From NCBI GenBank assembly GCA_011033025.1, contig WFMF01000037.1:434001-498000 (forward strand): a stretch of 64,000 nucleotides of DNA. The letters run 5' to 3'. Below are positions 14,860 to 26,200 of this stretch, in pieces; positions within the stretch are counted from its first letter, which is position 1, and every line of letters begins with the position of its first letter. The position numbers and the translations under genes are program-made. The notes beneath the pieces were generated by a model. That model was given only the letters and a program-made list of their open reading frames with translations. It was not told the origin of the DNA and ran no database searches. This DNA is from Beroe forskalii. Taxonomy: Eukaryota > Ctenophora > Nuda > Beroida > Beroidae.

Positions 14860-14945
14860 TTCAGGCTGCGGGTCAAAACCGGATACATCCCTCGGGCTGC
14901 ACCCTCGGGAAGTATCCCAAAATGGAATTGGACCCGATAGGCACG
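14860..14945 (+). repeat. Interspersed repeat fragment shared with 37.77 kb
   Basis: CATCCCTCGGGCTGCACCCT and GGGAAGTATCCCAAAATGGA here match the block at 37,760-37,835 (CATCCCTAGGGAAGTATCCC, then AAAATGGA). This is probably an old transposon fragment of unknown class. Confidence 0.4.
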
Positions 14946-15844
14946 TGTCTATGTATTTTATAAGCGTATGCTGTGAATTTTTTTGATCAGAAAGTTGTCT
15001 GGTTATGAATGTTCTCAGATGTCTATTGTTTCTGAAAAATCTTATTGATAGATCTAAACCGTTCAATAAGTTGCTTTATTCAGGCAAGTTTGTCTAAATA
15101 CAACCCATCCACCCACATATGACAGCTGCTACACTCAACTTATAATTCAACAGAATGATTCGACAGAATATGACAATCTTTGATAGTATGATGAACACTG
15201 AACATATCCTCCGATCAATGTTACATATATAGATATATGCAAGTGTATATTAAAATCTGATACATAAATTTAGTTTGCCTCACAAATATCTCATGGAATG
15301 GTGCACCATAATTCATTATTCAACATAAACTTCAAGTTAAATTCTGAATTTAATGAGGATGTATGCGATAAGAGTTGCAAGACAAGGTAACCACATTTAA
15401 GCTCCACATTATCATGTAAAAGGATAAAATATGTGCCAGAGTTGATGCTCTTGTTAAACGCCAAACTTCGAGTAATTTGAATTTTCACCGTATGATGGTT
15501 AGAGTTACTGCGAAATGGTAGGAAACTATAAATGCAGCTAGTGGCACTGGCTACGGCACACCAACGTTTGCTTTGATTGCCTTTATAGAGAAGTATTCAA
15601 TATGGCCACATGTTTATTGTTTTGATTTCACGAATTCATCATGCTATTATGTAGTAACATTGCAATGAATAGCACTACTTACTTACTTTAGCTCACATGT
15701 TCAGATAAATGTTGAACAAAAGTCAAGAAAAGTGGGTAACTGTGATTGCACATTGAACCATATTCAACATGAACAATCGAATGATGAGAGAAGGGGAAGA
15801 ATTAAGAAAAAAGAAGAAAAAAAGGAAGAAATAGGGAAAAAAGA

Positions 15845-16591
15845 AATTTTGGGTCAGATAAGGTAGGTGGGGGTTGCCCTAATTTCAATACTCTGGGGGA
15901 CTTGGACTGGAGGGGGAGTGAAAAAATTCAGGGGGGATTGGGATCTGGCAGAAGAATTTCAAAATTTGAGATGAAAATCCTATATCCGTGAGAAATATTT
16001 TTTTCTCCGACCCTCTATTATGGGGCTGCGCCCCCAGACCCCCGCTATCTTTTTGCAAGACTGCCAAATAACTACAGTACTTCAATTCCCTGCCATTTTC
16101 AAGTGATATCAACTTAACTGTTGTGTTTCTGTGTTCTAATATTGTGTTGACAATATCCCTGAGACTTGCTTTCATGCCATGATTCCTTACAAGTGTCACT
16201 TCATAGCTTTAATTATATTCAAGTTAATTAACAATTTACATTAAACTTAAACTTCATTACCATTTCTGTCATTAGACGTATTATATGTTAAAACTCAAAA
16301 TTAACTAAATTTCTTGTCTGACTTGCGGTGTCAGCCACATTTCATAGTTTACATACTTTCATCTTGTCATTAAGTTTCTTGTTTCGATTGATTCTATTGA
16401 ACACATTTCAATGGACATATCTTAGAAAAATTTTTTAAGTTTTTGGTGGGGGGTTGGTCGAAGTTTTGAAATTCAGGGGGCGGGTGCCCAAAAGGGGGGG
16501 GATTGAGGATTTTGAAAATTCAGGGGGGAGGTTTTGTCAAGGGGGGAGTTGAAAAATTCAGGGGGGGGATTGGACCCAGGATGAAGCTATG
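15845..16591 (+). mobile_element. MITE-like element, copy 1 (about 750 bp)
   Basis: Homologous in inverted orientation to 36,040-36,823. Shared blocks include GGGTCAGATAAGGTAGG, a G-run/AAAATTCAGGGGGG zone, GGATTTTCATCTCAAATTTT (here as its reverse complement) and the end GGACCCAGGATGAAGCTATG. The left terminal inverted repeat visible in copy 2 is lost here. No coding capacity. Confidence 0.65.
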
Positions 16592-16708
16592 GATTAATTT
16601 GATCTCTCGTAGCATTAAAATGTTGCAGAAGTAAAGGAAACGCGATGAACTGAACACAGAACAAAACTCGGCGAAATGGTAGTTGAGGAACATGACTGAT
16701 TTCAGCGT

Positions 16709-17140
16709 AAAATAGCCCCCATTAGCCCCCATGGGGGCTACGTGAAAGCTAGTGAGGGGCTACGTGAGGGGCTAGTGAGGGGCTAATCTTGGTGTCTAGC
16801 CCCCATGGGCGCTAATATACGGTGGGGCTATTTGCATTATAAAGCCTTCACGGTGAGGGCTAAAAGTTCACTCTAGCCCCTCACTAGCCCCTCACTAGCC
16901 CCCTCACTAGCCCCTTCACTAGCCCCCTCACTAGCCCCTCACGTGGCCCCCATGGGCGCTAAATCTGCAATTTAGCCTCATAGCCCCTCACAAGACGTTT
17001 TAACGAATTTAGCCCCATTAGCCCCCACGAATTATGTATCTACGCATTTCCGTGAGGGCTATAGCACCATATGAGGGGCTAAAGCCTTCATATGAGGGGG
17101 CTAATGGAGGCTAAATTTGACTGAATGAGTTAGCCCCACG
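16709..17140. mobile_element. Small foldback element built of AGCCCC(C)TCACT units
   Basis: The left side begins AATAGCCCCCATTAGCCCCC then flips to GGGGCTAGTGAGGGGCTA. The centre runs CTCACTAGCCCCTCACTAG on the opposite sense. The right end flips back to GAGGGGCTA...GGGGGCTAATGG. Alternating orientation of one roughly 10-11-bp unit gives nested inverted repeats. Its architecture parallels the larger 51.2-53.2 kb element, though the unit sequence differs. Confidence 0.6.
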
Positions 17141-17203
17141 AGAGTACATTTTGTCGTCAAAATGTCAAAATTATGACATCCATTAACAATTGTGACATGA
17201 TCT

Positions 17204-17788
17204 TCAAAAGAAAGTGTCTGGCACTTTCATCAGGGATAGTACAGGTACAAATCTTACCCCCTCATAACTCAGAACAGGTCTAGGAAAAAGGCTGACCATG
17301 TACTTGTTGTCCAATGATGTCAATACTGATTCTTTGGTCTCTTCATGTACAGGAAATTCATTCAAGCTCCCAGAAGGAAATTGCAAGTCAAGAAATATCA
17401 TTTACTGTGCTGAGTGTTTACTTTGCAACAAACAGTACACAGAATCTACAAATAAGCTTCAGACTAGAATAGCAGGTCATAGGTCTCATCTGGGCTATGA
17501 AGATAATGGCATCAGTGAGTCAGATGAAAGAACCCTTGCTGAACTACAGGAAATTCACCATCTGCATTCAGTTGACTCCTTCAATAGCAACTACACGTTC
17601 TCAGTTCTAGAAGGTGAGCCCTAGAAACTTGGACATTGCTGAACAAGAAGTGGGTCAACAAGCTGCTCACTATTCAGCCATTTGGTCTGAATAAGGAAAG
17701 AACCAGGTGGGGTTTTGAGTCATTTAGAACTTTGGCTAATCGATCACTGGATCTTAGGATCCAGTGCCTATGTTTTTATTATTCATAG
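17204..17788 (+). pseudogene. Penelope-like retroelement remnant (GIY-YIG-region tail)
   Basis: The frame at 17,298-17,624 contains NIIYCAECLLCNKQYTEST followed by R.AGHRSHL, the Cys-x2-Cys plus R...H pattern of the C-terminal GIY-YIG nuclease region of Penelope-like elements. It is then broken. A second frame from about 17,636 reads LLNKKWVNKLLTIQPFGLNK and ERTRWGF before TAG at 17,786, matching the usual W-x-x-x-L-x-T-x-x-P-x-GLN ending. The frame change and the missing reverse transcriptase mark it as dead. A similar motif in non-LTR tails is a weaker alternative. Confidence 0.6.
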
Positions 17789-18268
17789 TCTTGCTTATAC
17801 TAGGTTTATTAATTCCATTTTAGATCTGTTTTCTTTGAAATTCTTTTGTATATATATGAATGTTTAGTTTCCTGCCCATTTTAGGGCTTGAATTTTTAAT
17901 AACATATATGCCAAATCCACGAAAACGAGGAAAAATTTTGAATTTGAAATCATCAGTCCAGCAAAAGCTTTGACTTCAAATGAAAGCTAAGACTTTCCTC
18001 TAAATGATGCAAAAACCGCATCAAAAATATTGAAAGACCTCGACGATTTGCGCGATTGAGTAGGGCTACTTTTGGACAATGTTCAGCCCTCAATTAATGG
18101 CATTTTTGAATTATCATAAAGAATGCTTATATTTGTAATCAAAGGGAATAATTTTTTGCTCCATAGTGGACTTTTGATCTAGTTTGATTCATATTTTAAT
18201 ATGAATAATCCTTTCTCTAACTATTTTTGAAGTGACGTTCAAGCTCTTTGGGGACAATTGATGTGTGC

Positions 18269-19506
18269 GTTACGTAACAAAATGATGCAAAAGTTTGTAA
18301 AAGCCTTAATTCATTTCCATTTATGCCGAAAACTCATTTTCAGCTGTTTTGGATACTTTTTAGTCGTCATGGCACATGTGTGAAAGCCCAGACTGATCAA
18401 ATTTAGACAATATGGCCTTGTGCGTTACGTAACGTTACGTAATGCAAAACTTTCAATTAATTTTCAATGAAAGAAACTGCAAGAAATATCCATTTCTAAT
18501 CAGAAAATTCTGTAATAACACAGATAAGGGAATGTAAAGTAAATTTCAACTTAGAAAAAATTACAAAGAAAAAATTTAGTATTTAGTCATTCAATCCCAT
18601 ACATTAGAAAATCAAAGCATAAATCGATAAATTTTCTTTTTCTAGAACCTAAATGCTATCAAAAAATGTATTCAGGGTATAAGATATCAATGCCCTTGAG
18701 GAATTGTGCTTTAATGGCCTCAAAAGTGATTTTTCTCAAAAATTTGCCACTTTGTGACACATGAAAAAAACATCTTTTTCTACTAGCAAATTCGAAAATC
18801 GTTGAATTTGGCCCTCTCACGATAAAAGAATCGGCCATTATTCATCTTATAAAGTTGCTGGGTGATACCAAGAGTGATCTTAACCCTGTCAGAAATGAAA
18901 TATTCTGAGTATGACACAGTAAAATCATAGAAAATTGATCCAATTTTTGCTACACTTTTGATGGCCTAATATGGGACTGAAATTGATAGAACCACCAAGA
19001 TTTTTTTTTAGATTGAGGACCTTGATTGCTCCTGCATCTAAATTGAGGCCTTTACTATGTCAATAGAACAGTATAAAATAGGTCTATTCACAGTGAGAAA
19101 ATTTGTGCATTACGTAACAGGCATTTTTATTGCATTACGTAACAAATTATGTGAGCCTGGTAAAAGAAAATGGGGTGCATCAACCAATAAAAGCATTGTT
19201 AAACTTAAAGTTTATATATTCTTCTATCATTAGAAACTAGTGTGAACTCCCATTCGCTCACATGGAACTGACTTTGTGATCAAATTCTGTCAATTGATTT
19301 TATTTGATCCAGTCCTGTGCGTTACGTAACATTTTGATGGCTTGTGTAAAATTTTCTCAAAACCAATTCTCATTCAAAACATCAAATAGGCTCAATGAAT
19401 GTTTGAAGTTTGTCTCTAAAGCAAGGAATAGTGCTGTGATGACTTCAATTTGGCTGCCTTGACCTTTGAATCCTCAAAATTGAGTAAAAAGTGTGCGTTA
19501 CGTAAC
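18269..19506. repeat. Cluster of (G/A)TTACGTAAC palindromes
   Basis: GTTACGTAAC or ATTACGTAAC occurs at 18,269, 18,424, 19,109, 19,134, 19,321 and 19,497, with GTTACGTAAT at 18,434. It is mostly preceded by TGTGC or TGCG. Seven in 1.24 kb of AT-rich DNA is far more than expected. The sequence between them is not obviously repeated. Confidence 0.65.
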
Positions 19507-19779
19507 GTGGATTTGGACATATACACTTTCTCTCATATCATTGGTTCATCTTGGTATTTTGATATTCATTTTGATTTTGTTTCACCTTATAACTCATATC
19601 ATTGGTTTTCACATCATAATCTCAGAATGTTGTGTTACACTATGTGGAGATCCTGAAGAAGAAATATTTAATTTCGAAACTGACAGTCGATTAGTGGTAT
19701 ACATAGTGTGTGGGTTTGATATCATTTTTGAGATTTGTGTTTCACTGCATCAATGATCAATCACTTCAAACAAGCAAGA

Positions 19780-20600
19780 AAACATGTTACTTATCACAAT
19801 ATAACTTAGTAACTATTTAACAGAGCAATTTAGGTATTGTTTAAACATTTGGGTTGGTGCATGTAAGATATCACAAATAATAACAGGATAAAACAGTTGA
19901 ATGTAAGTCATGAGGGTTGAATTAATCCAAGCTACTCATAACTCACACATGGCAGATAAAATTACATTTCGAATGATGGTAGGTAAGAAAAGAGCAAACT
20001 GATATTGAAAGCATGAAACACGTTATTCATCACAATATCACATTAATGCAATTTAATTTTTTAAAGTTTGAACATGGCTCGACAGAGGAAGTGTAATAAT
20101 TTGGGTTATACATAGATGATAGAAGGCATCAAAAAATGTTACACATATCACTGCCCGATGGAAATGAAAGGGTTGACTTCATGCCAATTAGCTGATCATA
20201 AAACGATGATATCTCGATTGATGACAGGTGTATGGAAAGAGCAAGCTGATATTGATAGCATGAAAACACGAACTATTTATCACAAAGTCACAATAGGAAT
20301 AGCACAAAGCAATTTAATGTTTTAAGTTGAATATTAAAACACTCATGTAAATATGGCTCGACAAAGAAGCATTATAATTTAGGCATCAACATATGCAAGA
20401 TATATCACAATTAACAATTGCAGGATAAAACTGTCGAATGAAAGTAAAGTAAGAGTTGAATTAATCCCAGCTACTCGACGACTCATAAATGACAATGACA
20501 TGATAAAATGATATCTCGATTGATGCCAGGTAAGGAAGTAAGGAAAGAGTCAACTGATATTGTCATACCATGAAAACATGGTTTTCACAAAGCAATTCAA
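19780..20600 (+). repeat. Degenerate tandem repeat, about 250 bp, three copies
   Basis: Blocks in the same order recur: TTATCACAA.AT, GCAATTTA, AACATGGCTCGACA, AGGATAAAACAGTTGAATG, GTTGAATTAATCC, GATATCTCGATTGATG and GAGCAAACTGATATTG-AGCATG, with indels. Copies start near 19,780, 20,020 and 20,270. Confidence 0.6.
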
Positions 20601-20774
20601 TGTTTTAACATGGCTCGACAACAGCCAGAGGGATTGGGAGCAATACACTGAACAATACACTGCACAATACATTACATTGAATACACTCAGTAACGGTAAA
20701 AGTAATCCAGTGCCGAAGAATTGGCGGTTTCGCAGGGATTTTTACTGAATCTGACTCGCAGTGCGCGGCGTTTC

Positions 20775-20812
20775 GGACATTTGGCACCAGTCTAGACTGG
20801 TGCCAAATGTCC
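20775..20812. repeat. Perfect 38-bp palindrome
   Basis: GGACATTTGGCACCAGTCT is followed at once by its exact reverse complement, with no spacer. It could extrude as a cruciform. Confidence 0.9.
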
Positions 20813-20844
20813 TAACTGTTCGCCAGAAATAGAGCCCTGGTTTG

Positions 20845-21310
20845 GAGCAAGGCGCGGCGCGCGCGTAAAACTAGGGATCTGGTTAGAGCAAGTTTTACGC
20901 GGCGCGCGCGATTCCTAGTTTAACGCGGCGCGCGCGATCCTTCCTAAGCCCGCATAGGTGTGTGTACGCGCGCGGCGCTTCTGAGGGAGCGCGCCGCGCA
21001 ATTGCAATGCAGACAGGGATATACGTGTTTAGCAAGCGCGATCCCTAGTTTTACGCGGCGCGCGCGATCCCTAGTTTTACGCGCGGCATCTCTAGTTTTA
21101 CGCGGCGCGCGCGATCCCTAGTTTCGCGACACCCCTGTTTAGGCGACGCGCAACAGGGATATATGTGTTGCTTAACATAACGTGGTTGCTTAACATAACG
21201 CGGTCGCTTAATACGTATACCTATACCCCTGTTTGCGTTGCACGTACACACACCTATGCGGGCTTATACGGCCGCGCTTCTCTACGAACCCATGAAGCGC
21301 CGCACTTAGC
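20845..21310 (+). repeat. GC-rich tandem repeat with CGCGGCGCGCGCGATCC cores
   Basis: The unit CTAGTTTTACGCGGCGCGCG followed by CGATCC recurs about six times between 20,845 and 21,125, and related GCTTAACATAACG(T/C)GG units follow. The region is much richer in G+C and CpG than its surroundings. Confidence 0.65.
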
Positions 21311-21804
21311 GCGTTTACCTGTGCGGGCTTAAGAAGTGAATGACAACACAATCGCAGGAAAATAAGGTGTCTCCGATCTTATGTATTTGTAAACGGCTCT
21401 GAGTGACGTCACAGATCTACACGTCAAATTTTCTGTATCCTAAACTTGCCAGGCTTTGCCTGGCCCCCTCCGCGCGCACACAGTTTCGAAGAGTCTTATT
21501 TTGAAAAAATATGGGGCAGATAACGTCTGGTAATCCTAACAATAGCACTAAATAACCCTGACTCGTCCTTAAAGCGCTAGGTGGGCTTAATTATACTTTT
21601 CTGAGTGACATCATTGTCATAGATAATGAAGGCTCCCGTTTACAATTACATGGGAGACGGACCGCACCATCTTGAAGTTGACTACATTCGAATCCTAAAA
21701 TTACGATATATAGAGTGATCATAAAATAAATTAAATCATTGCATTTACAATACACAATATCAACAGAACCTGGTTCACTTCCGGGGATCATTCGAAATCG
21801 AATG

Positions 21805-22107
21805 AGGGGCCATCCATAAACTTTATGATAAAGGTTGCCTGACCCCCCTCGCGCGCGCGAAGCGCGCGCGCCACGACTAAAATTTCAAATAATGGGTCTG
21901 ACGACGTCAGACAATAAACTTTATGATAAAGGACGTCTAAAATTTTGCGGACGTCCTTCAGGTGGTTTCATCGTTCCGCGTCGATCGAATGGACTGATCA
22001 AATGAAAACGCGCACAGTACATTTTTACGATGACGTCTGCGCAAAACAGTAAGCTCGAGCAGTGTGCGATGCAGGTGCCTTAACTTTAAGTTTATGGATA
22101 GCCCCTT
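21805..22107. mobile_element. MITE with AGGGGC(C/T)ATCCATAAACTT termini (303 bp)
   Basis: The left terminus AGGGGCCATCCATAAACTT (21,805) is the inverted repeat of AAGTTTATGGATAGCCCCTT (22,088-22,107). AGGGGCTGTCCATAAA-type ends are widespread on invertebrate MITEs. The interior has a CGCGCGCG hairpin. A third related end (ATCGATGGCCCCTT) lies at about 22,670-22,683, so a second element may be nested or abutting. Confidence 0.6.
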
Positions 22108-22109
22108 AT

Positions 22110-23020
22110 GAGCTTAGAATTCTTCTACTTTTTAGTTCTAACATGTGCCTCATAGTCATTAGTCAACTCGAAAGCAACTCGCCAAACGGGTTAGAAAGAG
22201 TCTACTTGTTCTGTTAACTTAACTTAAAGCTTCAAAAATTTAATTTATTGAATCAGAAATTACCTTAAGGCTTAAGGAGCCAACCATGAAGGAGGTTCGC
22301 AATGAGGAAGGGGGATTTCTCCCACTCCCAGCACCATCCCTAGCGCGCAACACTCGGAAATTTGGAGGGTCGTGTTGCGAATGCAAGGGCGCGAGGCGGA
22401 GTCTGGCCAATGCAGACATAGGGAGAGGGGACGTTTGGCCAAATGCGGACGCCACGTCCGCAGTTTATGGAAATTTCGGTCGAGCTGAGGGGCATTTTAC
22501 TAAAAACCGTGAAATTTCGACTTCGAGCCCGAAAATGATGACCAAAAGATTTTCAAGAAAAACGCGGACGTCCGGGGGAGGGAGGAGTTTCTGGAAATGG
22601 AATGGGGACGATTGCGGATGAGGGGAGACGGAGGGGTCAAAATGGCCGAAATTTTGCGAAAATCTTTTATCGATGGCCCCTTAGAGCTCTCTAAATTGCC
22701 GTCTGTAGGAATAGGAGCCGAGTAATGTTCTCTCATAATCTCGAGTGGTTGTGACAATGACATTTCCAATATCAATAAACCAGTCTACTTTCGCTTCTTA
22801 TCAAATATCAGTATCTGATGAGCGAACAGCAGTTAAATGATGGTCCCCAACACTTATTTGCTAATATCAGCACGAAAAGTACGACAAACGTACTTTTACC
22901 ATGAACTAAAAGACGGTACTTTGCCACAACGTTTCCAACAGAAATGGACCGGAAACACCCGTAAGTAATGTTGCATCACGAGGTAATGGATAAGATTTCT
23001 ATATCTAGTTTACGGACTGC
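22110..23020. other. Non-coding, GC-variable, MITE-derived in part
   Basis: 22,280-22,690 is GC-rich with repeated GCGGACG(C/T) words and ends in a MITE-like terminus. 22,690-23,020 shows nothing. This lies downstream of the SON-like gene. Confidence 0.4.
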
Positions 23021-23026
23021 TTTATT
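23021..23026 (-). terminator. Candidate polyadenylation signal AATAAA of the SON-like gene
   Basis: TTTATT on the plus strand reads AATAAA on the minus strand, about 134 bases past the TGA of the terminal exon. That is a normal 3' UTR distance. No other canonical hexamer is closer to the stop. Confidence 0.4.
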
Positions 23027-23159
23027 AAAGGTTTCTAACTTGTCTTGTCCATTACTGTGCATTATATGTGTTCACTGTCCTTGCAAGTATCACGGCTTTT
23101 CACCTCCATGAATTATTAAGTTCCTCAGTCGTATGCTAATGTCGCAGTGGTCCAACCTC

Positions 23160-23291
23160 TCACGAGTAGCCAGGCGGGAGGGAAGTCATGAGACCGAGGC
23201 GCTCCAAGCAGGCAGCAGCCGCCTCAGACTTAGCTTGCCGCTTGTTAGAGGCGCCCGTTGGGGTGGTGAACTTCCCAATCTTCACACTCAC
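23160..23291 (-). CDS. SON: SON-like gene, terminal exon: C-terminal half of the dsRBD
   Basis: Read on the minus strand, an acceptor (TTCCTGCAG) at 23,294-23,292 opens a phase-0 exon of 43 codons plus TGA. It encodes the last strand and helix of a double-stranded-RNA-binding domain: VSVKIGKFTTPTGASNKRQ, then an Ala-rich helix (AKSEAAAACLERLGLM), then a short tail ending PPGYS. The SNKRQAK...A..CL helix is the canonical C-terminal dsRBD helix. It joins the upstream exon (…LFVFQ) in phase without loss of a residue. This exon is not an ATG-started reading frame and was found only through the splice join. Confidence 0.75.
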   Translation of the reverse strand: MSVKIGKFTTPTGASNKRQAKSEAAAACLERLGLMTSLPPGYS

Positions 23292-26200
23292 CTGCAGGAA
23301 TTAGGGTATAAAGCAGGTGCTCATGCAATTTGTACGCAATGTTTGCAAGAAGGCACAAGGAAAAATTTCAAAGTCTTACTGAGGTGTCGCCACCTCTGAG
23401 ATCGGTGTCTGAAATTTCCACAAAACCACAATTTGTACGCGTGTGATACTGATTTAACAGTATATTCACCTACGTACATGGCGCCGCGCGATCGGAAATT
23501 TCAGAAGAATTCTCATTTCTCGAGGTGGCGACACCTGCCTTAGGGTAATATCCCCCAGTGTATTTCATATTTTAAGATGTGGAATAGTGTGTCACATAAT
23601 GAATGAATTTTACATATGTATGTGATAAGATGGCAGTTTGTTATCTAGTAAGATAAGGATAATTGAGTGCCGATTAAATGTTATATTTTATTCTCATTTG
23701 CTTTTAGCAACGTGGGGTTTGCGAGCCCTTGGCTCCCCTTTGACTTTTTCACTATAACCTGATGTCTCACTTGTCCTGATGTTTCCTAAGTCCTAAATTT
23801 GCTTCCTTGGTCCTACTACACTTCCTACGTCCTACTTTACCTTCCTGCAAACCCCACACCACGCCCTTCTCACATTTTCACTATTTGGTGGCCTCGCCGA
23901 AGAACAGTGGTGGTTCCTGAAAGATCAAGATGTTCCAGTGTTCCTGTGCTCAAGACCATCTGAAGTCCTCATCTGTCTTCGCTACAGACACGTCGCTGTT
24001 AGCTACTCTTCATGCCCGCTCTCAAGAGCTGAGTTAGCGCAGTTTGACTACAATGGACTGAGTTTTGAGTATGGGGAAGAGAGTTTGAAGATTATTTAGT
24101 GTATTTTGAGGAAGATTGTTATTTTCCGACTTGTCAAATCTCGGGGAGATTTGAAAAGTCGATTAAAGTTTTGGGGGGTATATGGTGTATTGGTGTAATA
24201 TCCCCCAGTGTATTTCATATTTTAAGATGTGGAATAGTGTGTCACATAATGAATGAATTTTACATATGTATGTGATAAGATGGCAGTTTGTTATCTAGTA
24301 AGATAAGGATAATTGAGTGCCGATTAAATGTTATATTTTATTCTCATTTGCTTTTTAGCAACGTGGGGTTTGCGAGCCCTTGGCTCCCCTTTGACTTTTT
24401 CACTATAACCTGATGTCTCATTTGTCCTGATGTTACCTAAGTCCTAAATTTGCTTCCTTGGTCCTACTACACTTCCTACGTCCTACTTTACCTTCCTGCA
24501 AACCCCACACCACGCCCTTCTCACATTTTCACTAGCCTTACTGTTGGGCTACTGTTTCAGTTTGGGTTACCATATAGGGGGATGAGAAATATTAGCCCAT
24601 TTTGAGGCTACTACTACTACAAGGTTTGTTTGAAGCGAGCTGAATAAACCCCCTGAAACACGTTACCTGGAAAACAAAGAGTTTCTTGTGGTCCACCCCA
24701 TCTTCCTTGAGGAGGGTGTACTCAGGCTGCTTCCACTTCTGCTGGTGGCAGTAGTCCGCCAGGGCGGCTATAGGGTGGCGGCCGCTGATGGTGGTGCGCG
24801 GCGCCGCCAGTGGCTCCGTTATCACGCTCGGCATCACGTCACCGAACTTCTTTGCTTTGATGGCTGCCCTCTCCTCAGCACACAGTAACCCAGCCTGATC
24901 GGTCTTGATGAGGAACTCCAGGGGATGCAGGGATCCGGCACCGAAAGCTGAGCCGTAGGGACATCCCCGTCCCAGGACCTGACCGACTACCCAGCCTTGC
25001 TTCTTGAGGATAGCCATTCCCACGGCACTGCGGACCATGGGCAGCCCATAGAACAAATCCTGGGAGGCATAATAGACTAGTCTCTAGTGATCCTCAGGGT
25101 TATCATGATAATGATTTTGGTGCTTGAAAAGTCGACTGGTGAATGAAAATAAGAGTTACCCAATACCCAATATGATGCAACTATGCAATAATTATTTAAA
25201 AAATAATCCACAGCTAATTAATCTAAGCTTGCCATCAATTATCAAGTATTTATGACCTGATTTATGACATTTTCTGTGATATTTGGTGTATTAGACATGA
25301 AATTTTAGTTCTGAGGACTAAGATAAGTTCTGAAAAATGTAAGTTTCATGAGACCCACCGGTCTAGTCCAGGCAGGGAGCTCCTCCTGTCTCCTCTTCTT
25401 CCAGGCGCTCTGCATCTGGGATGTCTCCATCATGGCTATCTCTGTGTCAGTTACCCCGCACTCGTTCAACTGAAGGAATGCAATGTGTTATTAAAGGGTT
25501 ATAATACCTTCAAGCACGTTATTTCCGATAACCCTCATGGTGCTTCATGATTGATAACCTTCATGTGCGTGGAGAGTATATTGTCAGCATACGGTGATAA
25601 TCCGTTCTCATGAGAGAATTATATCCCATAATACCTTCTAGACATTTCAAACACTGTATCCCGCTAATTATCGAGCGAGCACCATGTTTCATAACAACTT
25701 CGCGACATTTCCCAGACTGTGTCTAACTTGCCCGGGCATGTTATGTGTCGCGCACGAACAATAGGCGCCTGGATCGTTACTGCTGGTACCAATGTGAGGG
25801 CATATTGCTTGTGCGCGACTTCTTAGTCGGCACCCTCGACAGAGCCTTTCAATAATTCGAATGTTTTTTGTGATGCAATTATCACACGTTGTAGTGTTGT
25901 TTTAAGGACGTTTCAGGTCAAGAAAATGTTCCCATTCATAGTTTTGAAAGATGTGTCATTCTTTGAGTTGGCATATCAGTGTTCAGTGCTTTTTACACAA
26001 TTACACAATCCAGTCATTTCTCAAAAGATGCATGCGTTATTTCAACCAATTTCAAATTCTCGTTTTGTGGATTTTAGTTGTGGCTCACGAAAATGTTCGG
26101 AGTTTGCTAGTTCCTGAATCAGAATTCACAGTGTCTTCAATAGTTAAATCATGGTTTGATTGCGACTCATGCCTATACACTAAGTTTGGAATTGAATTGA

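Noticed and set aside
22286-22775. Overlapping frames of about 90-111 residues on both strands
   Set aside because: Open only because the GC-rich MITE-derived stretch lacks stops; no domain or splice support.
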